Assembly (NCBI GenBank): GCA_963377175.1 | Contig: CAUJNA010002779.1 | Coordinates: 1,782,882 to 1,846,881 of the forward strand | Direction: 5' to 3' | Source of the DNA: Effrenium voratum | Lineage: Eukaryota > Sar > Dinophyceae > Suessiales > Symbiodiniaceae | DNA length: 64,000 nt | Shown: positions 52,550-64,000 of the stretch, piece after piece | Numbering within the stretch: position 1 is the stretch's first letter | Layout: every line of letters starts with the position of its first letter | Position numbers and translations under genes: made by a program | Notes under the pieces: model-generated | Told to the model about the DNA's origin: nothing | Database searches by the model: none | Seen by the model: only the letters and a program-made list of their open reading frames with translations

Positions 52550-54200
52550 TAGGGGAAAGGCTCCACCAAAACTTGGTGGTTCTTCCTTTGGTTCCCTCAA
52601 AAACAACTCGAAAAGCCTTTGTGGGATCCTTGTACCACATGGGAGCAGCTTGATCCTTTGACAGGTAAGCACACGCAAATGACTCAGGGCTGGCATTCGC
52701 TTTGCTTGCACTGGTTGGGCTTCATGGGCCTATCAAAGGCCTATTCTGGCAAGTTCAGAAAAACACAACTGACTTGTGGTGCTTTGTGCTGGTGGGTCTT
52801 TGTGTTGAATTGTCTTTCAACATCAAATATCATAGCTGGACCCCTGCGATGCGCTTCAAATAGAAGCGCAGTTTCTTCTGCTAGTGTGTGGCCTTGCCGA
52901 ACCAACTCTGCTTGGGCTGGGTCTGAGATTCATCAAGCACTGCTCAACTTCGTACGTGGTTAAGATCCAATTCGTGCATAGTGGCAGGCTGAAGCAGATA
53001 CTTTTGTTGCTCGGCATAAGTGGACTGTTCGAAGAACAAAAGCTTGACACTCTGCCTGCATGCGAGGGGCCTTTACTGAACAATAGATGCTTGCTGGTCG
53101 GGGACAGCCACTGCGTGCGTCACATGAACACATACCCTACATGCAAACATAATAATCCATTATTCTTCATGTGTGGCAGAGCAACCATTTGCACAGGCCA
53201 TTGAAGCACAAACCCAGGCTTCGTGATCTCAAAAGCAAAAAGCCACCGCCAACATCATGACGGATGGGTGAGATGCTCAGACACAACGGCCATCACGGCG
53301 TTTTGTCACCAACACATGCCAACACTCAATCAGATTTGGCTGGCTTCGGGGTCCTAGTCCTCGGCGGGGCATTGGAAGTGGGATTCATTCAGGCCTCAGG
53401 GCCTCAGGTCAAGACCCCCCCAACCGCCCTAGGGTGTAAGGGATTGTCGTCGTTTGCAGGAGTCGCTAATGTGTAGCCTATCCTGGATGACGTGTTCGCG
53501 GCGCACCGAAACGGAGGCTCCGAGTCCTTTTTTTTTCACAATGCGGTGGTTCATTACATGTCACGTTGACAAGTCTCAGATGCAACGATTTTGTGGGACA
53601 AATCACCTGGTGACATGTTGCAAGCAGTCATTCGCAGCCTGCATCAACTTGAAACCAGAGCCTGAAAGGCCGGTGCACTTCTCGCTTGTTGCACCCCGAA
53701 TGTAAATACTTTTATAAAATACCGTTGAGGGAGTGCATACTTGGCTGTAGTTCCTGAATCAACCTGTCAACACCAGCATGCACATTGAACAGCCGGGTTG
53801 GTCCACTCTATAACTTGCCTCGTCGCTCGATGCCGTCCCGATGAAAAGGCCCTGCTTTTCCTTGCCAGAGATGCACGTGACCAGGAAACTGCAGTCATTT
53901 CCCCTGCTTTCGTGCGCATCCTAAAACAAGGCTACAGTATCGTACAGTAGGAACAAAACCGGCAAATCGAACAGCATAAGCACCCAATAAATGCAGCTAT
54001 GGCCGTATATCCTCATGTTATTGACTTCAGCACAACCTCAAACGAGCTGTGCAGCGGTTGTTTTCCCTGCTCACATAAAACTGAAGCTCGACTCACGCTG
54101 GCACCAAGGGATGGTCCCAATTTGGACGTCGATTGCATCCAACGCAAAAGCAACTACAGCTAAACCTGAGACTACTTAGAAGCCATCAGCGCAGTGGGCT
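52550..54200. other. No gene supported
   Basis: Short frames only; no motif or join recognised. Confidence 0.45.
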
Positions 54201-54212
54201 GGCAAGCCCCGC

Positions 54213-55919
54213 TCACACCCGGAATGCCTTCGCATCCAACGGAGCTAGAGTTTTGATGGTTGCATGGACCACCTGCCGCTCTGCATCTGGCAGGAGCGTC
54301 GCGATGACTTCCTCGCACTCGCGCAGGGTCATGTACTTGGGAACGGGGTAGCCCAGGTCGAGGACCCAGCGCACGCCAGCTGCCTTGGTTGCTGCAACGA
54401 CCCCCCTGCAAACAGTTTTTTACTTTTTGGGGGTTTAGTGGAAAACCCAACTTGATTTCAACCACACTGTTCAAGTCCAAAGATCCAATTACCCAACAGC
54501 AGTCAAGCTGCTTGGTTAGTGCCGTGGGCCTCCGCCAGCGCGCGCTCCGCCAGCGGCCGCACGTCGCCGGCCTTCATCTCGGGTACCTGGAGAGGCAGCC
54601 CCAGCGAGGCCACCAGCAGCCGGATGTGCCTCACCAGCAGGATAGCCAACCGCCTTTGCATCGCGGGCGAGTAGGTCTCGTAGTGATTGGCGATGCCAGC
54701 CGCGCGAGCCAGCTCAGAAAGCTTGGCGCAGCATGGGCATGGCCCATCCGAGGGCGTCTGCCCAGCTTTGGATGCCCTTGCTCGCACACTGCCGGGCTCT
54801 TGCAGCACGCGCAGATCCTCTTCTGTGACTTCGTCCCTGATGTAGTACTCCAGCACTGTGGCAAGGAGCATGCAGCATGGCGTTGGCCTCGCCGTGGGGC
54901 GTGTGGAAGACTCCGCCCAGCTGGTGCGCGATGGCGTGGACGTAGCCCACACTCACACGCGTGAAGGCTGTGCCCGCCTCGAAGGAGCCGCGTTGCATCT
55001 CCACCCGCGCGGCCGAGACATCGGCGTCGTCCCGCGACGGCTGACAGGCCAGCTCGATGTTCGAGAGGATCCGTTGCGCGGCCATCAGCGACTTCTTCGT
55101 AGTGTCCTCGGTGGCCCAGACGCTCACAAAGCTCTCGATCGCATGAGTAAGTGCATCCACGCCAGTCGCCGCCATGATTCGACTGGGGCAGTTCTTGAGA
55201 ACCTGAGGGTCCACAATAGCCACCTGTGGAACCAGGCCTGGATCTGCCAGCATGATCTTCTTCTTCGCTTCCGGCAGGCTAATGACCGCCGCCACCGTGG
55301 TCTCGGAGCCAGTTCCGGCCGTGGTGGGGATCGCAACCATGGGAGGCAGCTTGCGGCCGGTACCAAGTCACCTGGAGCATGCCGTCCATGTCAAGCAGGT
55401 CCTTGTCAGGGTTAGCGATGAGTGCCCCGATCGCCTTGGCACAGTCCTCAGTGGTTCAGTGACCCTGGAAAAAAGGGAACCCTTTTTGGGGAAGACCATT
55501 TTTCGTGGGGCAGCCACCGAAAAAATGGCAAAATAATTGGTGCCACCGAACAACTGAGAGTCCATGGGTGAGCCACCTCCAAGAGAGATGAGGCTATCGC
55601 AGCCAGACTCTTTAAAGAGCTTCGTGCCATCGAGGACTTCTTGCCTCGATGGGTTTGGCTGCACCTGGTCGAAGACGGTATATCGAATCCCAGCCGCGTC
55701 CAGCCCATCGGTGCAAAGCTTCGCACACCCCAGGCGCACGAGGAGCGCGTCAGTGACCAGCAAAGGCTTGCTGACGCCAAGCTGCAGGAGCACTTCTGCC
55801 AGCTGGCTGAGGCTGCCTTCACCGCTGAGAACCTTGGGTTCTGGGATGGGAAGCACTCGGGTCGCCGCCCATCCGACTTTCCGCTTAAACGTCCAACCCG
55901 CCTTTGCAGGCTGCGGCAT
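54213..55919 (-). CDS. Iron-containing alcohol dehydrogenase (interrupted copy)
   Basis: The - strand starts at ATG 55919 (MPQPAKAGWTFKRKVGW). Family-typical motifs follow in order: LLVTDALLVRLG (N-terminal Rossmann-like domain), PNPSRQEV, LGGGSPMD (NAD-binding loop), CAKAIGALIANPDKD, VAIPTTAGTGSET, GVDALTHAIE with metal ligands Asp and His, and HAIAHQLGGVFHTPHGEANA with two more metal-binding His. YPVPKYMTLRECEEVI ends the protein (stop 54213-54215). The family reduces aldehydes or oxidises primary alcohols with NAD(P) and Fe or Zn. Breaks: a 116-base GA-AG intron at 55447-55562 that restores GGGSPMDCAKAIG exactly when removed; a one-base discrepancy near 55360 (also removable as a 22-base GT-AG segment, unlikely); a 7-bp near-duplication GCATGCA at 54865-54880 that shifts frame; and an insert before the C-terminal YPVP exon (about 54360-54515). 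It is either a decaying copy or affected by assembly errors. Confidence 0.85.
54405..54500 (-). mobile_element. Possible second insert near the 3' end of the alcohol dehydrogenase gene
   Basis: Between the last long exon and the C-terminal YPVP segment lies about 90 bp of non-coding sequence bounded by GAACAGTGTGG and ACTGTTTGCAG. It has GGTTTTCCACTAAACCCCC inside, and AACCAAG-CAGCTTG/AACCAAGGCAGCTGG words on both sides. The exact borders are unclear. Confidence 0.4.
55447..55559 (-). mobile_element. 113-bp introner-like element in the alcohol dehydrogenase gene
   Basis: On the - strand the element begins TCTCAGTTGTTCGGTG and ends CACTGAACCACTGAG. The terminal 15-mers match in 13 positions as inverted repeats. 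It is flanked on both sides by GAC (55560-55562 and 55444-55446), a 3-bp target duplication. One GAC plus the element forms an intron GACTCTCAG...CTGAG|GAC (116 bases, GA-AG). Removing it joins ATG to GACTGTGCC and restores the conserved Gly-Gly-Gly-Ser-Pro-Met-Asp-Cys-Ala-Lys motif in frame. Confidence 0.85.
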
Positions 55920-55974
55920 GACCTGGGGGCGCGCCCCGCCACTTGATCTTCAAAATGCTCGAAGAGTGCAGTGA

Positions 55975-56995
55975 CAAGTGGGGGTAAGCTTTGAGACTCA
56001 AACCGGCCTGTTTGCGAACATGGCTACCACTTCGTCAAGTTTGCCACACACCCTATCACGATTGAACTTTGAACACTGTTTGAATTATTGTCCATCATGT
56101 TAAGAGCGTGTTTTCAAGTTCTAAAGACTGTATTAAAATCAACATGTGCGACTCAAATCCGCGGAGAGAGCCTGTCCTTTAAACTCGCCCTTGCCCTTGC
56201 CCTTGAAGCCTCTGGGTTGGCCACCTCAGGCGAAGCAGTCAAAGAGACCGGCCTGAGGGTGTCTGCAAGCATCAGGCACAGAGAGAATTGGTCCGAAACT
56301 GCTAGGTGCGTTCATGGCGGTTGCAACCCCTGGTCAAATCGAAAGAAACGCGATCTACTCTCGCCCGGCTGTCTTCGGGAACAAATCGAGTGACCCCTTC
56401 CCGTGTTGCTCTGACAAAGGGCATGTTTGTTCATGAGCTGTGCTGAGGATTGGCTGCCTGCAGCCAAGCGCAAAAGCTGACAGGAGCCTTCTCGCCAACG
56501 CTTTTTCACTTTCCGTCACCTGTTCCGCCAGTCTAAAAGCAAACGCTGGTGAAGAACAATAGGCCCAACAAAATCACCCAGCAAGTCCTTCAGAGATAGA
56601 CTTTCCGGGAAATGTACGGGTGCGGGTTCCTTTCTGGGGATCCCGATAGCACCTTCCAATGGGAATACACACCTGGCGCACTTCCATGGTTCACTGTAAA
56701 TTCCGAAATGATTCAAGGGCTTGCCAAGCACAAACAAAAAAACATTCCTGGCGAGCTCCATTTGCGCACTGCGGAAATTTGATGGCGAGCTATTGCATCG
56801 AGCTCTTATTGCAGTTGGTGGCTGGGTGTCGAAGGCCTTGGCCCCCAGACGGCGACTCGCGGCGATAAAGATCGTCAGGCCCTCCAGGCTCTCGGAGAGG
56901 CGAAAGCGAAGCTCCTCGCCGTCCTCGCGGGTCGGAGACACCGAAGGGACCACTTGGAAAGGAAAGCCACGTGAAACCATGGAAGGGCCACACAC
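55975..56995. other. Upstream of alcohol dehydrogenase; one possible exon
   Basis: A - strand frame at about 56970-56815 reads FPFQVVPSVSPTREDGEELR and continues FRLSESLEGLTIFIAASRRL. It is protein-like and ends near a possible donor. It is divergent in character from the repeats around it, and the product is unknown. The rest of the stretch shows nothing. Confidence 0.3.
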
Positions 56996-56999
56996 ACAA

Positions 57000-57830
57000 A
57001 CAAACAACTAAAACAAAGCAAACCATGCAACAAACAAACAACCAAACAAACACCCAACCAACCAACCGAACGAACGAACAAACCAACGAACCAACGAACA
57101 AATGATCAAACCAACAAACCAACAAACAAACACACTCAAACAAATGAATATAGCAAAGCAAATAAAACAAACAAACAATGACCCACCCGACCAACCAGTC
57201 AACCAAACAAACAAACACACAAACAAACAAACAAACAAACAAACAAACAAACAAACAAATACCCAACTAACTAACTAACCAACCAACCAACTAACCAACC
57301 AAACGAACGAACAAACCATGATCCACCCAACCAACCAGTCAACCAGACAAACAAACACACAAACAAACAAACAAATAAGTAAGTAAACGAAACAAGCAAA
57401 CAAAATAAACAAACAAACAAAAACACAAACAAGCAACATAACACACAAGCAACAAACAAACAGACAGACACACCGACAGACAGACCGACGGACAGACAAA
57501 TAACAGACATGGGCAGACAGGCAAAAAAAAAGGACAAACAAGCATCAATACGTAAGCAAATCAGTAAGCAATTCAGTAGGTGAGGAAGTCTGTATGTAAC
57601 CAACTGGCTAAGACACTAACTAACTCCCAACTCAACAACATGCTATCCAAGCAACTAAGTACTAAGCTGTACCTAAGTCAGCAAGCAACAAATTAACTGT
57701 CTGACTTTCGTACTGAGCGACTAACATAAACAACTAATCAACTAAGTAACTGACTGAGCGACTGTCTGGCTGGCTGGCTGACTACCTAAACAACAAACTA
57801 ACCAACACGTACACGTACACGTACACACAC
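57000..57830. repeat. CAAA/CCAA/CAGA degenerate microsatellite
   Basis: About 560 bp of CAAA and CCAA units with ACGA, CAGA and AAGT variants. It grades to about 57830 in CTAA/CTGG words and ends in an ACGTAC/ACAC tract. The Cys/Val/Leu-rich - strand frames are artefacts. Confidence 0.95.
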
Positions 57831-57864
57831 ACACACATGCGCACAGAAATGCATGCACCAGGGG

Positions 57865-58145
57865 CATCCTTCCCGGCACGCTGACTATCCTTCGTTCCTG
57901 CCAAGTCGGTCAAAGAACCCGTTTCCTGAGAATGCCCGCATTGGATCCACCTGGCCAGCCTGTCATGGCGTGTTTGTTTGCGCGCGCCCCGGTGGTTCCG
58001 TGCCTCGTGGTACATAAACTTCTGCACTGCCTGCAGCAGCTCTGGTTGAGAGATGCCCTGTCCTGATAGCTCGCGGCATCCCGTCAGGCAACACAAATCC
58101 AGAAACCTGCGGTAGTCCCCGTGGATGATTCCACGCAGGTTCACA
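57865..58145 (-). CDS. Possible exon, unknown product
   Basis: The - strand frame reads GIIHGDYRRFLDLCCLTGCR and continues ELSGQGISQPELLQAVQKFM, followed by a basic stretch (RNHRGARKQTRHDRLARW). Composition and continuity are exon-like. No family or join is recognised. Confidence 0.3.
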
Positions 58146-58827
58146 CACACATTTCCCGAACTTTCACGCATTGATGCCGGGACAGCTTGCGATTCATTGT
58201 ATTCTGCTTGAGCTCATGCGCCCGCTTGGACTTTCGGACGGGCACATGCACCCTAGCAAGTTGCAGCGAAATGCTATTTGGGGTGGCAAAGGGTCGTTTG
58301 CTGCTGCATCCCTGAGCACGCCCATGGCGCGTGCCAACATGAAACATTCAAGCGGACCAGAAGGACACAATTGCGCTGTGTCCATCGGGCAGACCCGCGG
58401 TGAGGGTGAAGTCATTGAGAACATGTTTGTGTTTCGTCTTTGGAGACTTTGCGAAAGGGGAGAACGCGTCTCACCAACCTCACTTACAATTCATCCCTTT
58501 CTCACGCAATGCAATGCTGAAAGAAGCAACACGCTTCCAATGATTCAGGTGTGAAAACCAACATTGCAGACACAACACAAAACATAACTAACATAACACA
58601 CATAACACACCAACATAACAACACATGACCGACGAACATAACAACAACAACATTGCAAAAACCAACATTGAAAACAAATACACGACGGGGCCTTCACACA
58701 TCTTTGGTCGCCTGCCAATGTTTGTTGCAATTGAACGGTCCTGAGGCCCAGCACCTCATGACGTCCTCAACCAGAAAGCAGGCGCCCTCGACGGTCTCCT
58801 GCAGAAAACTCAGATTTATCATTTGGC

Positions 58828-58920
58828 TGTGGCTCAAAAAACGGGTACCAAAATGGAACCCTGGTAAGTGGAAGCATGGACCAAACCTGCGTAACCCCTC
58901 CTGCTTAATTTTGAGCCACA
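58828..58920 (+). mobile_element. MITE family 1, copy 4
   Basis: A 93-bp copy with TGTGGCTCAAAA and TTTTGAGCCACA ends. ATTTGG flanks it on both sides, and a family 2 copy follows within 12 bases. Confidence 0.8.
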
Positions 58921-58930
58921 CCCAATATTT

Positions 58931-59034
58931 GGCTGTGGGTCAAAACCAATGGTACCCCTGGTGAATATTAAAATAGGTGGCAAATGGATGTTCATCCACC
59001 CCAAAATAGAGCCATAAGTTGTGCCCCATGGCCA
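58931..59034 (-). mobile_element. MITE family 2, copy 3 (reverse orientation)
   Basis: GGCTGTGGGTCAAAACCAAT at the left and GCCCCATGGCC at the right. It is inverted relative to 51959 and adjacent to family 1 copy 4. Confidence 0.7.
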
Positions 59035-60750
59035 TTGAAACAAATGTGGGCATGTCAAACTCACTGCAACTCACCATCATCCAACTCACCATTTAAACTA
59101 TCTCCATGGGAGCGGAATTGGGACTGTATCAAATCCGCTTTCTTCAGCTCCCAATTCCGCTCTCAACGACTGCGTTGCACTTTGCCGTGATTGGTTCAGC
59201 CTGACGCAGTGTATTGACGCGAACAAGCAAAGACAAGCCACACATCTTGACATCTCCGCCATAGAGTGACACGCAAAGAGAGCCCAATGCTTGGCAAATG
59301 GTGTGCGCTAGCCGTCACAGCGGCCAGTGGAAGATTGAACCAGAATCCTTCTCGAGTAAAGGCACATAGGCATACAAAAGCAAACTATATGCCTATATGC
59401 TTGTGGTATATGTATGCCCAAAGCCTATGCCTATATGCCTGCATGCATTTCAGTTGATACCTCGCCAGAAATGAACAAGGCGGCAGCCCCCCGCCTCACG
59501 GCACTTGAGGCCATCTGGACGTACGTTTCTGTTGCCTGAAGCGTGGACGTCGCTTCGGTGGTTGAGGCGATTTGGCCATGGTGTCAAAATATGAATTGGC
59601 GTCCTTTGGGATTCTCTTTACTGCACAAGAGCTCAAAAAGAGTACTCTTAAGAAACACACACACACACACATCATGTGCTCTTTCCTCTGGCTGAAAGCA
59701 AGGCTCAAACACTCTGGGAGACCCAGGCACCAATGATTGAATGTGAAGGATGCATCGACAGTGCCGTCAATAGAATTAAATGGCTTCAATTCAAAGCGAC
59801 TGAAACTAAGCACTCCATTCTTCTTGTACGATTGGTAGGCAAGCAACTATTCAGCGCTGCGATGAGAAACGCAACACCAAGTGTCATGGGATGATCTGAT
59901 CACTCGTAAGACTCATAAGGTTGTGACCCAAAGGCCTGAGCATCAGCACACAGTCCTGCTTCACTCTGGCATACATAATGCAACAACTGGGGGCTCCCGT
60001 GGCCGATCACTTGAAGGTTTATGTCAGCATGAGACTCACCCACCATGCAGAATTCAGGCGCAAAGGGAAATCGGTGTCCATGACATCTCGTTACACGACC
60101 CATTGCTTGACCCAGTATGAATGTTCCCACCACCCCTGCATCACTCCTTCAAGATCAACATAGCTCTCTACGCGCCGTTCCCTTGCGCCCCAAGATTCAA
60201 GCATTGAGTCACCGTTCCCTGTATTTCCCTTCGAGCATCAACCCGCCAAATCGAAACTCACTTTAGACACTAAACTGGCCCAAAAGGTGGTAAAAGGTGA
60301 TATTTCATCTTGAAAACCGATTTCAGGGCCATGCAGAGCCAAGATTTGCCCAGCTTTCATTCACCCTCAGGCTTAAGAAATCTGCCAAGCAATGCGTTGA
60401 GCCGTGTATTCTGGGCTTTCCGGCGTCCCAGCCGCACCAAGCCCCGGGAAATGTTGAAGGAGTTCATGGCCGGGGCCGGAAGCCGAGCATCCCGAAAAAA
60501 TCTCAGGACAAACAGGTGACTTTGGTTCCAGAGCCACTTGGTCCTTTCGGGAGATATCCATCAGCTTTCCGATCTGGCAAAGGTTGAGCAGAGCTGTGGC
60601 AAGGTCTGGTGAAACAAACAAATGAATTGTCTTTTGCTGAGATCGAATCGCTGAATTTGGATTTGGATAAGAAGAAACTAAGCTCAACAGGTGGGTTCGC
60701 TTGCCGGTCCAGGGGCATGGCCAGCCTTGTCACTAAGCAGGGATCCTCAC

Positions 60751-60861
60751 ATTATACACCTGAACATTGCCTTCTAAATGGTGGTTTCCCTTTATTTTGG
60801 TGGAAAAAGCCATGTTTCAAATGGGCAACAAAATGTATCTTTTAAGGAGCCCTGCTAAGAT
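60751..60861 (+). mobile_element. Short repeat family 5, copy 3
   Basis: Same ends and same internal TTTTGGTGGAAAAAGCCATG as the copy at 51287. Confidence 0.8.
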
Positions 60862-62299
60862 GGCCGGCAAAATCAGGCCATTGCTCTTGATCACATGTTC
60901 CATGTGTTTCCCATGCTGCTCAGTGCTTCATCTAAGCACTCAAGCCAATGGCAGCGGCAAATCGGCCAAGGAGCACAGTGTAAAAAGATTGCAGTGGCAT
61001 TGGGTGGTGCAAACAGAAAGTTTCGCAGCGAGTACTATTGCGGATGCCAGCTGTTATTTATGTTGAGCTCATGCTTGGCAGCCCACTCTTTGTCTCAAGC
61101 TACTCAAGAAGTTGTAAGGGGCTTGTGAGCGGGACGTTGAACAGGCTCTGGGCATGTTTCCGCTGGCTGCGAAGCAAAGGCAGGCTGGTCATTTCATGTT
61201 TCAATTGGACCACGCCTAATGCATAGCAATTAGCATCTCACGAGGCTGCCGACTTGTGATTGGAAACCTTTGCTGATGGCGCCACCTAATACTTGAGTGT
61301 TCTTCAGAGGCTGACATTCCCGTGAGAACTCGCATCTCGGCAAGAATCCGCAAGTGCGCAGCGCACTTTCATGCACAGATTGGCTGCTTCCAGCACGAAA
61401 AAAACTGTCAGTATTCCCCTGTTGTGTGTTTTATGAGAGGTGATCAACAAAAACAAGCCTCGTCGACATGAACATGTCTTGATTTGACTGTAAGCCGTGC
61501 GTTGGCACAGGCACACTTTCAGCGGAGGGGCCCGGAACTTCGCGCAATACAGGCCATGTCTCGCTCCCGTGCAGACAGTGCGACGCATAAACCTTGTGCA
61601 ACATGCGCATCATCCCTTCAAGCAGCGCAACACATCCAAGCACATTCTCCTGATAGTGGACTGTAGAAAGTGTGCGGGTGAATGAGGCAGGTTGGACCCT
61701 CGGGCAAGACAATCTAGTGTGATCTTGCAGGCTGCAGGCTTCGAGCAGAACTTTTTGCAAGGCCCATTGCGAGGTTCCCGCAAAGGGCCAGGAAGAAGTG
61801 CTAAGTGGTCACTCGAAAAACTAATGACATCCACCAGAAAAAGAATGAAACGACAAAAAATGATGAAAAGTAACTACCTGTTGGTTCAACAGTGCATTTT
61901 TCGCTTGCCGGAACGACTCTCCCAACGCCATCCGCCGTCCGCCCGCTGGGCGACCCTCCTCTCCTAACAGCTTCGGGTGCCCTACACTGAAAACCTAAAC
62001 CAAACTAAAGCCTACCTAAACCCTCATTGAGCCCGACCCCAAACCAAAATCCTGAACCTGATAGCCGCAACCTCTAAAACCTGAACGTGAACCTGAGCTA
62101 ACAACCGACTTGCAGAACATTGAACTGGTGGACAAATGGCCGAAGCCAGTCCAACTTTCGGAAGCGTAGGCCAAAATGAAATTTGTTTCTCCTTCTGAAA
62201 GTGGCGAAACCCCAGAAACAAATAACAAATTTATGCCTTCCCTTGTTACACTCGCGGTTTCTCTCGTGGTTTCGTGCGGCGTTGTCTTCCCTGGCCTGT

Positions 62300-62457
62300 C
62301 CTCAGATCCCCTGCTGAAAGTGTATCTTTCAGTGTGCTAAATGGAAATCCCCACAAAAAAGCTAAAAAGCTAAAAAGCTAAAAAGCCAAACATCTAAGAA
62401 GCTAAAAAGCCAAAAAGCTACGTTAACTTTCAGTGGGTTGAATGGACATCTGGGAGC
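62300..62457 (+). mobile_element. Short repeat family 4, copy 3 with expanded AGCTAAAA run
   Basis: CCTCAGATCCCCTGCTGAAA start. It has an internal run of AAAAAGCTAAAAAGC units and a second CTTTCAGTGGGTTGAATGGA block before GGGAGCACC, so it looks like a nested or partly duplicated copy. Confidence 0.65.
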
Positions 62458-63874
62458 ACCAAGTTCCAAAACAAAACAGTAACACACAAAAAATAAAACA
62501 CATGCCCTTTTTTGCGCTCGCTGTTTCCCTCGGTGGCTTCTTGTGGCGCTGTCTTCCCCTTTTTCCCTTCTCGGCTTGCGACCGTTCGACCGTTCGACCC
62601 TCCGTTCGTCCGCCTCCATGGAAATCTCGTCGAGAGCGAAGACCAGGAGCCGCTCCAGGTGCCCGAAGGTGGACATCCGAAGAAGCCACGGGGGCAGATA
62701 CCTCCGAGATCCAAGCCACGTGGGGCGTGGGATGTTTTTTTTTGGTTTTGGTTTCTCTCTTTTTTTTTTAAAAAAAAAAAAAGTCTTAAAAACAAAGCAC
62801 TAAAGTCACCTTGATGTCACCTTTCCACTTTGACCACCACAAACTCATTGAGAATTATTGGAAGGGCGCAGTACACAAGCTTACAATGCCAGCAGTTGGA
62901 ACAGCTGCCTTGGCAACGAGCTGATCAAGCCGGTGAAACTGCGCTTCAGGGGGATACATTGAAGGTTTACAGCGCTTAAAGTGGCACAAATATTGGTGGG
63001 TCATGGAGGGTCAGTCAAGGTGACTATAAAAATCAATAAGAAGTGTCGTCTTGTGTCACACTACAAATGTCACTATGCCCAGTTACAGGAAGCATAGCGA
63101 CGTACTCACCTCACATCTTACACGTGTTTACCACATCATATCTTATAGTCATACACGTGCCTATTGTTCCCCTTATTATTTCAGGTAGAAGCAGCCGTTA
63201 GTCCATCATGATGACCCTTGGCACCACTTGCCGCATTAGGGTTGTCTGCATGGCTGTTGGCACCTTCGCAATCCCCACAAAAATCAGGAAACACACAATT
63301 GTCCAAACTGTCCAAATGGCTGTGCCTTTTGAGGGTGAACCGCTTTTTTTCGCTGGTTTTGAAGGGCGGCCCCAGGACTGGCTTTCCATTTCTCAAGGCG
63401 CTGTGCCAATCGCTGGCTGAAGAGCATGGTATAGATCACCACGGGGCGCCCTGGGCAATGGATCCCCTTTCGCCCCAGAAAGCATGAAGCCAGGGCAAGC
63501 CCCTTAAGTCATGCTGAACGCAACCAGTTATAACATCACCCTCGAACCCTCGGATATGACAAATCTGTGTGCTTACTTATGTCCACACAATGGACTGTGC
63601 GGCAAGCCGTTACTCTGCATCACGAGTATTGATTATATACAACCGAATGCTCCCCGCGCCTCTAAGAGGACCTGCGGCTGCAAGACTCCTAGGCAAATGC
63701 ATCTTTTGTCCGGTAGCGCCAGCAAAACAATCCAGGAGTGCATTGAAAAACACATACACAAACAAGCATGGGTGGAACCTGGACATATCTCCAAGCTCCG
63801 TGATTGAAGCGGTGTTGCTTGTGCACCGTTGTGGACGACACGAACCTGAACATGAGCACAAGATAGCACAAGCA

Positions 63875-64000
63875 TGAGCATGAGCATCATCAACAACGAC
63901 AACGACAACGACGATGACAACGACCACGACGACAACAACAACAACAACGACAACGACCACGACGACGACCACGACCACGACCACGAATACAACAACAACA
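63875..64000. repeat. CAACGA/CGACCA trinucleotide-based array, continues past the window
   Basis: Imperfect CAA, CGA and CCA triplets (ACGACAACG, ACGACCACG) run to the window end. The poly-Val frame on the - strand is an artefact. Confidence 0.9.

Larger units (their letters stand above)
59035..63870. other. Gene-poor 3' region
   Basis: No confident exon. It contains a CA run near 59655, ATGCCTATATGC word repeats at about 59380-59445, family 5 copy 60751-60861 and family 4 copy 62300-62457. A GC-rich open patch at 62560-62720 could be exonic but cannot be placed. Confidence 0.45.

Noticed and set aside
63610..63984. Poly-Val membrane-like - strand frame at the window end
   Set aside because: It is the translation of a CAA/CGA/CCA triplet array.

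Overview
The window looks like nuclear DNA of a dinoflagellate. (1) A 16-base match to the 3' part of the dinoflagellate spliced leader sits in antisense at 28057-28072, directly upstream of a retroposed reading frame. (2) The introns I could place by joining protein frames mostly start with GC, a few with GA or GT, and end in AG followed by G on the exon side, as reported for dinoflagellates. (3) Long microsatellites and small palindromic repeats fill the space between genes, and no bacterial gene organisation is visible. Exon joins below come from reading-frame logic and phase matching only; no transcript was available.

Layout. 1-2.5 kb: TG/GTAT repeats. 2.5-23 kb: three genes on the + strand. 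They are a 254-residue protein of a recurrent dinoflagellate type (2503-4657), a 799-residue Lys/Glu-rich protein (6051-10963), and a long many-exon gene with transposase-like features (about 11464-22951). The last intron of the third gene is occupied almost completely by a 7,812-bp element (14666-22477) with perfect 28-bp terminal inverted repeats. The element carries two paralogous genes for RRM plus RS-domain (SR-like) proteins, arranged tail to tail around a central palindrome. Its non-coding parts contain dozens of copies of TTACTTGTG-type motifs. I consider this the most interesting object in the window.

24.3-28.1 kb: a processed, several-times frameshifted retro-ORF on the - strand with the relict spliced leader at its 5' end. 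28-64 kb: gene-poor DNA with at least six families of short palindromic or MITE-like repeats, large AAAC/CA, GAAT/GACT and CAAA arrays, a few low-confidence exons (one with a glycosyltransferase-like LYLDFD motif near 43.4 kb), and one clear metabolic gene. That gene is an iron-dependent alcohol dehydrogenase on the - strand (54213-55919). It is interrupted by a 113-bp TIR element that forms an exactly removable GA-AG intron, and it has two further frame breaks.

Common thread: mobile DNA that ends up as introns. The small element in the alcohol dehydrogenase behaves like an introner. The large element fills a GC-AG intron and carries splicing-factor-like cargo, which suggests, as a hypothesis, that it helps its own removal from host transcripts.
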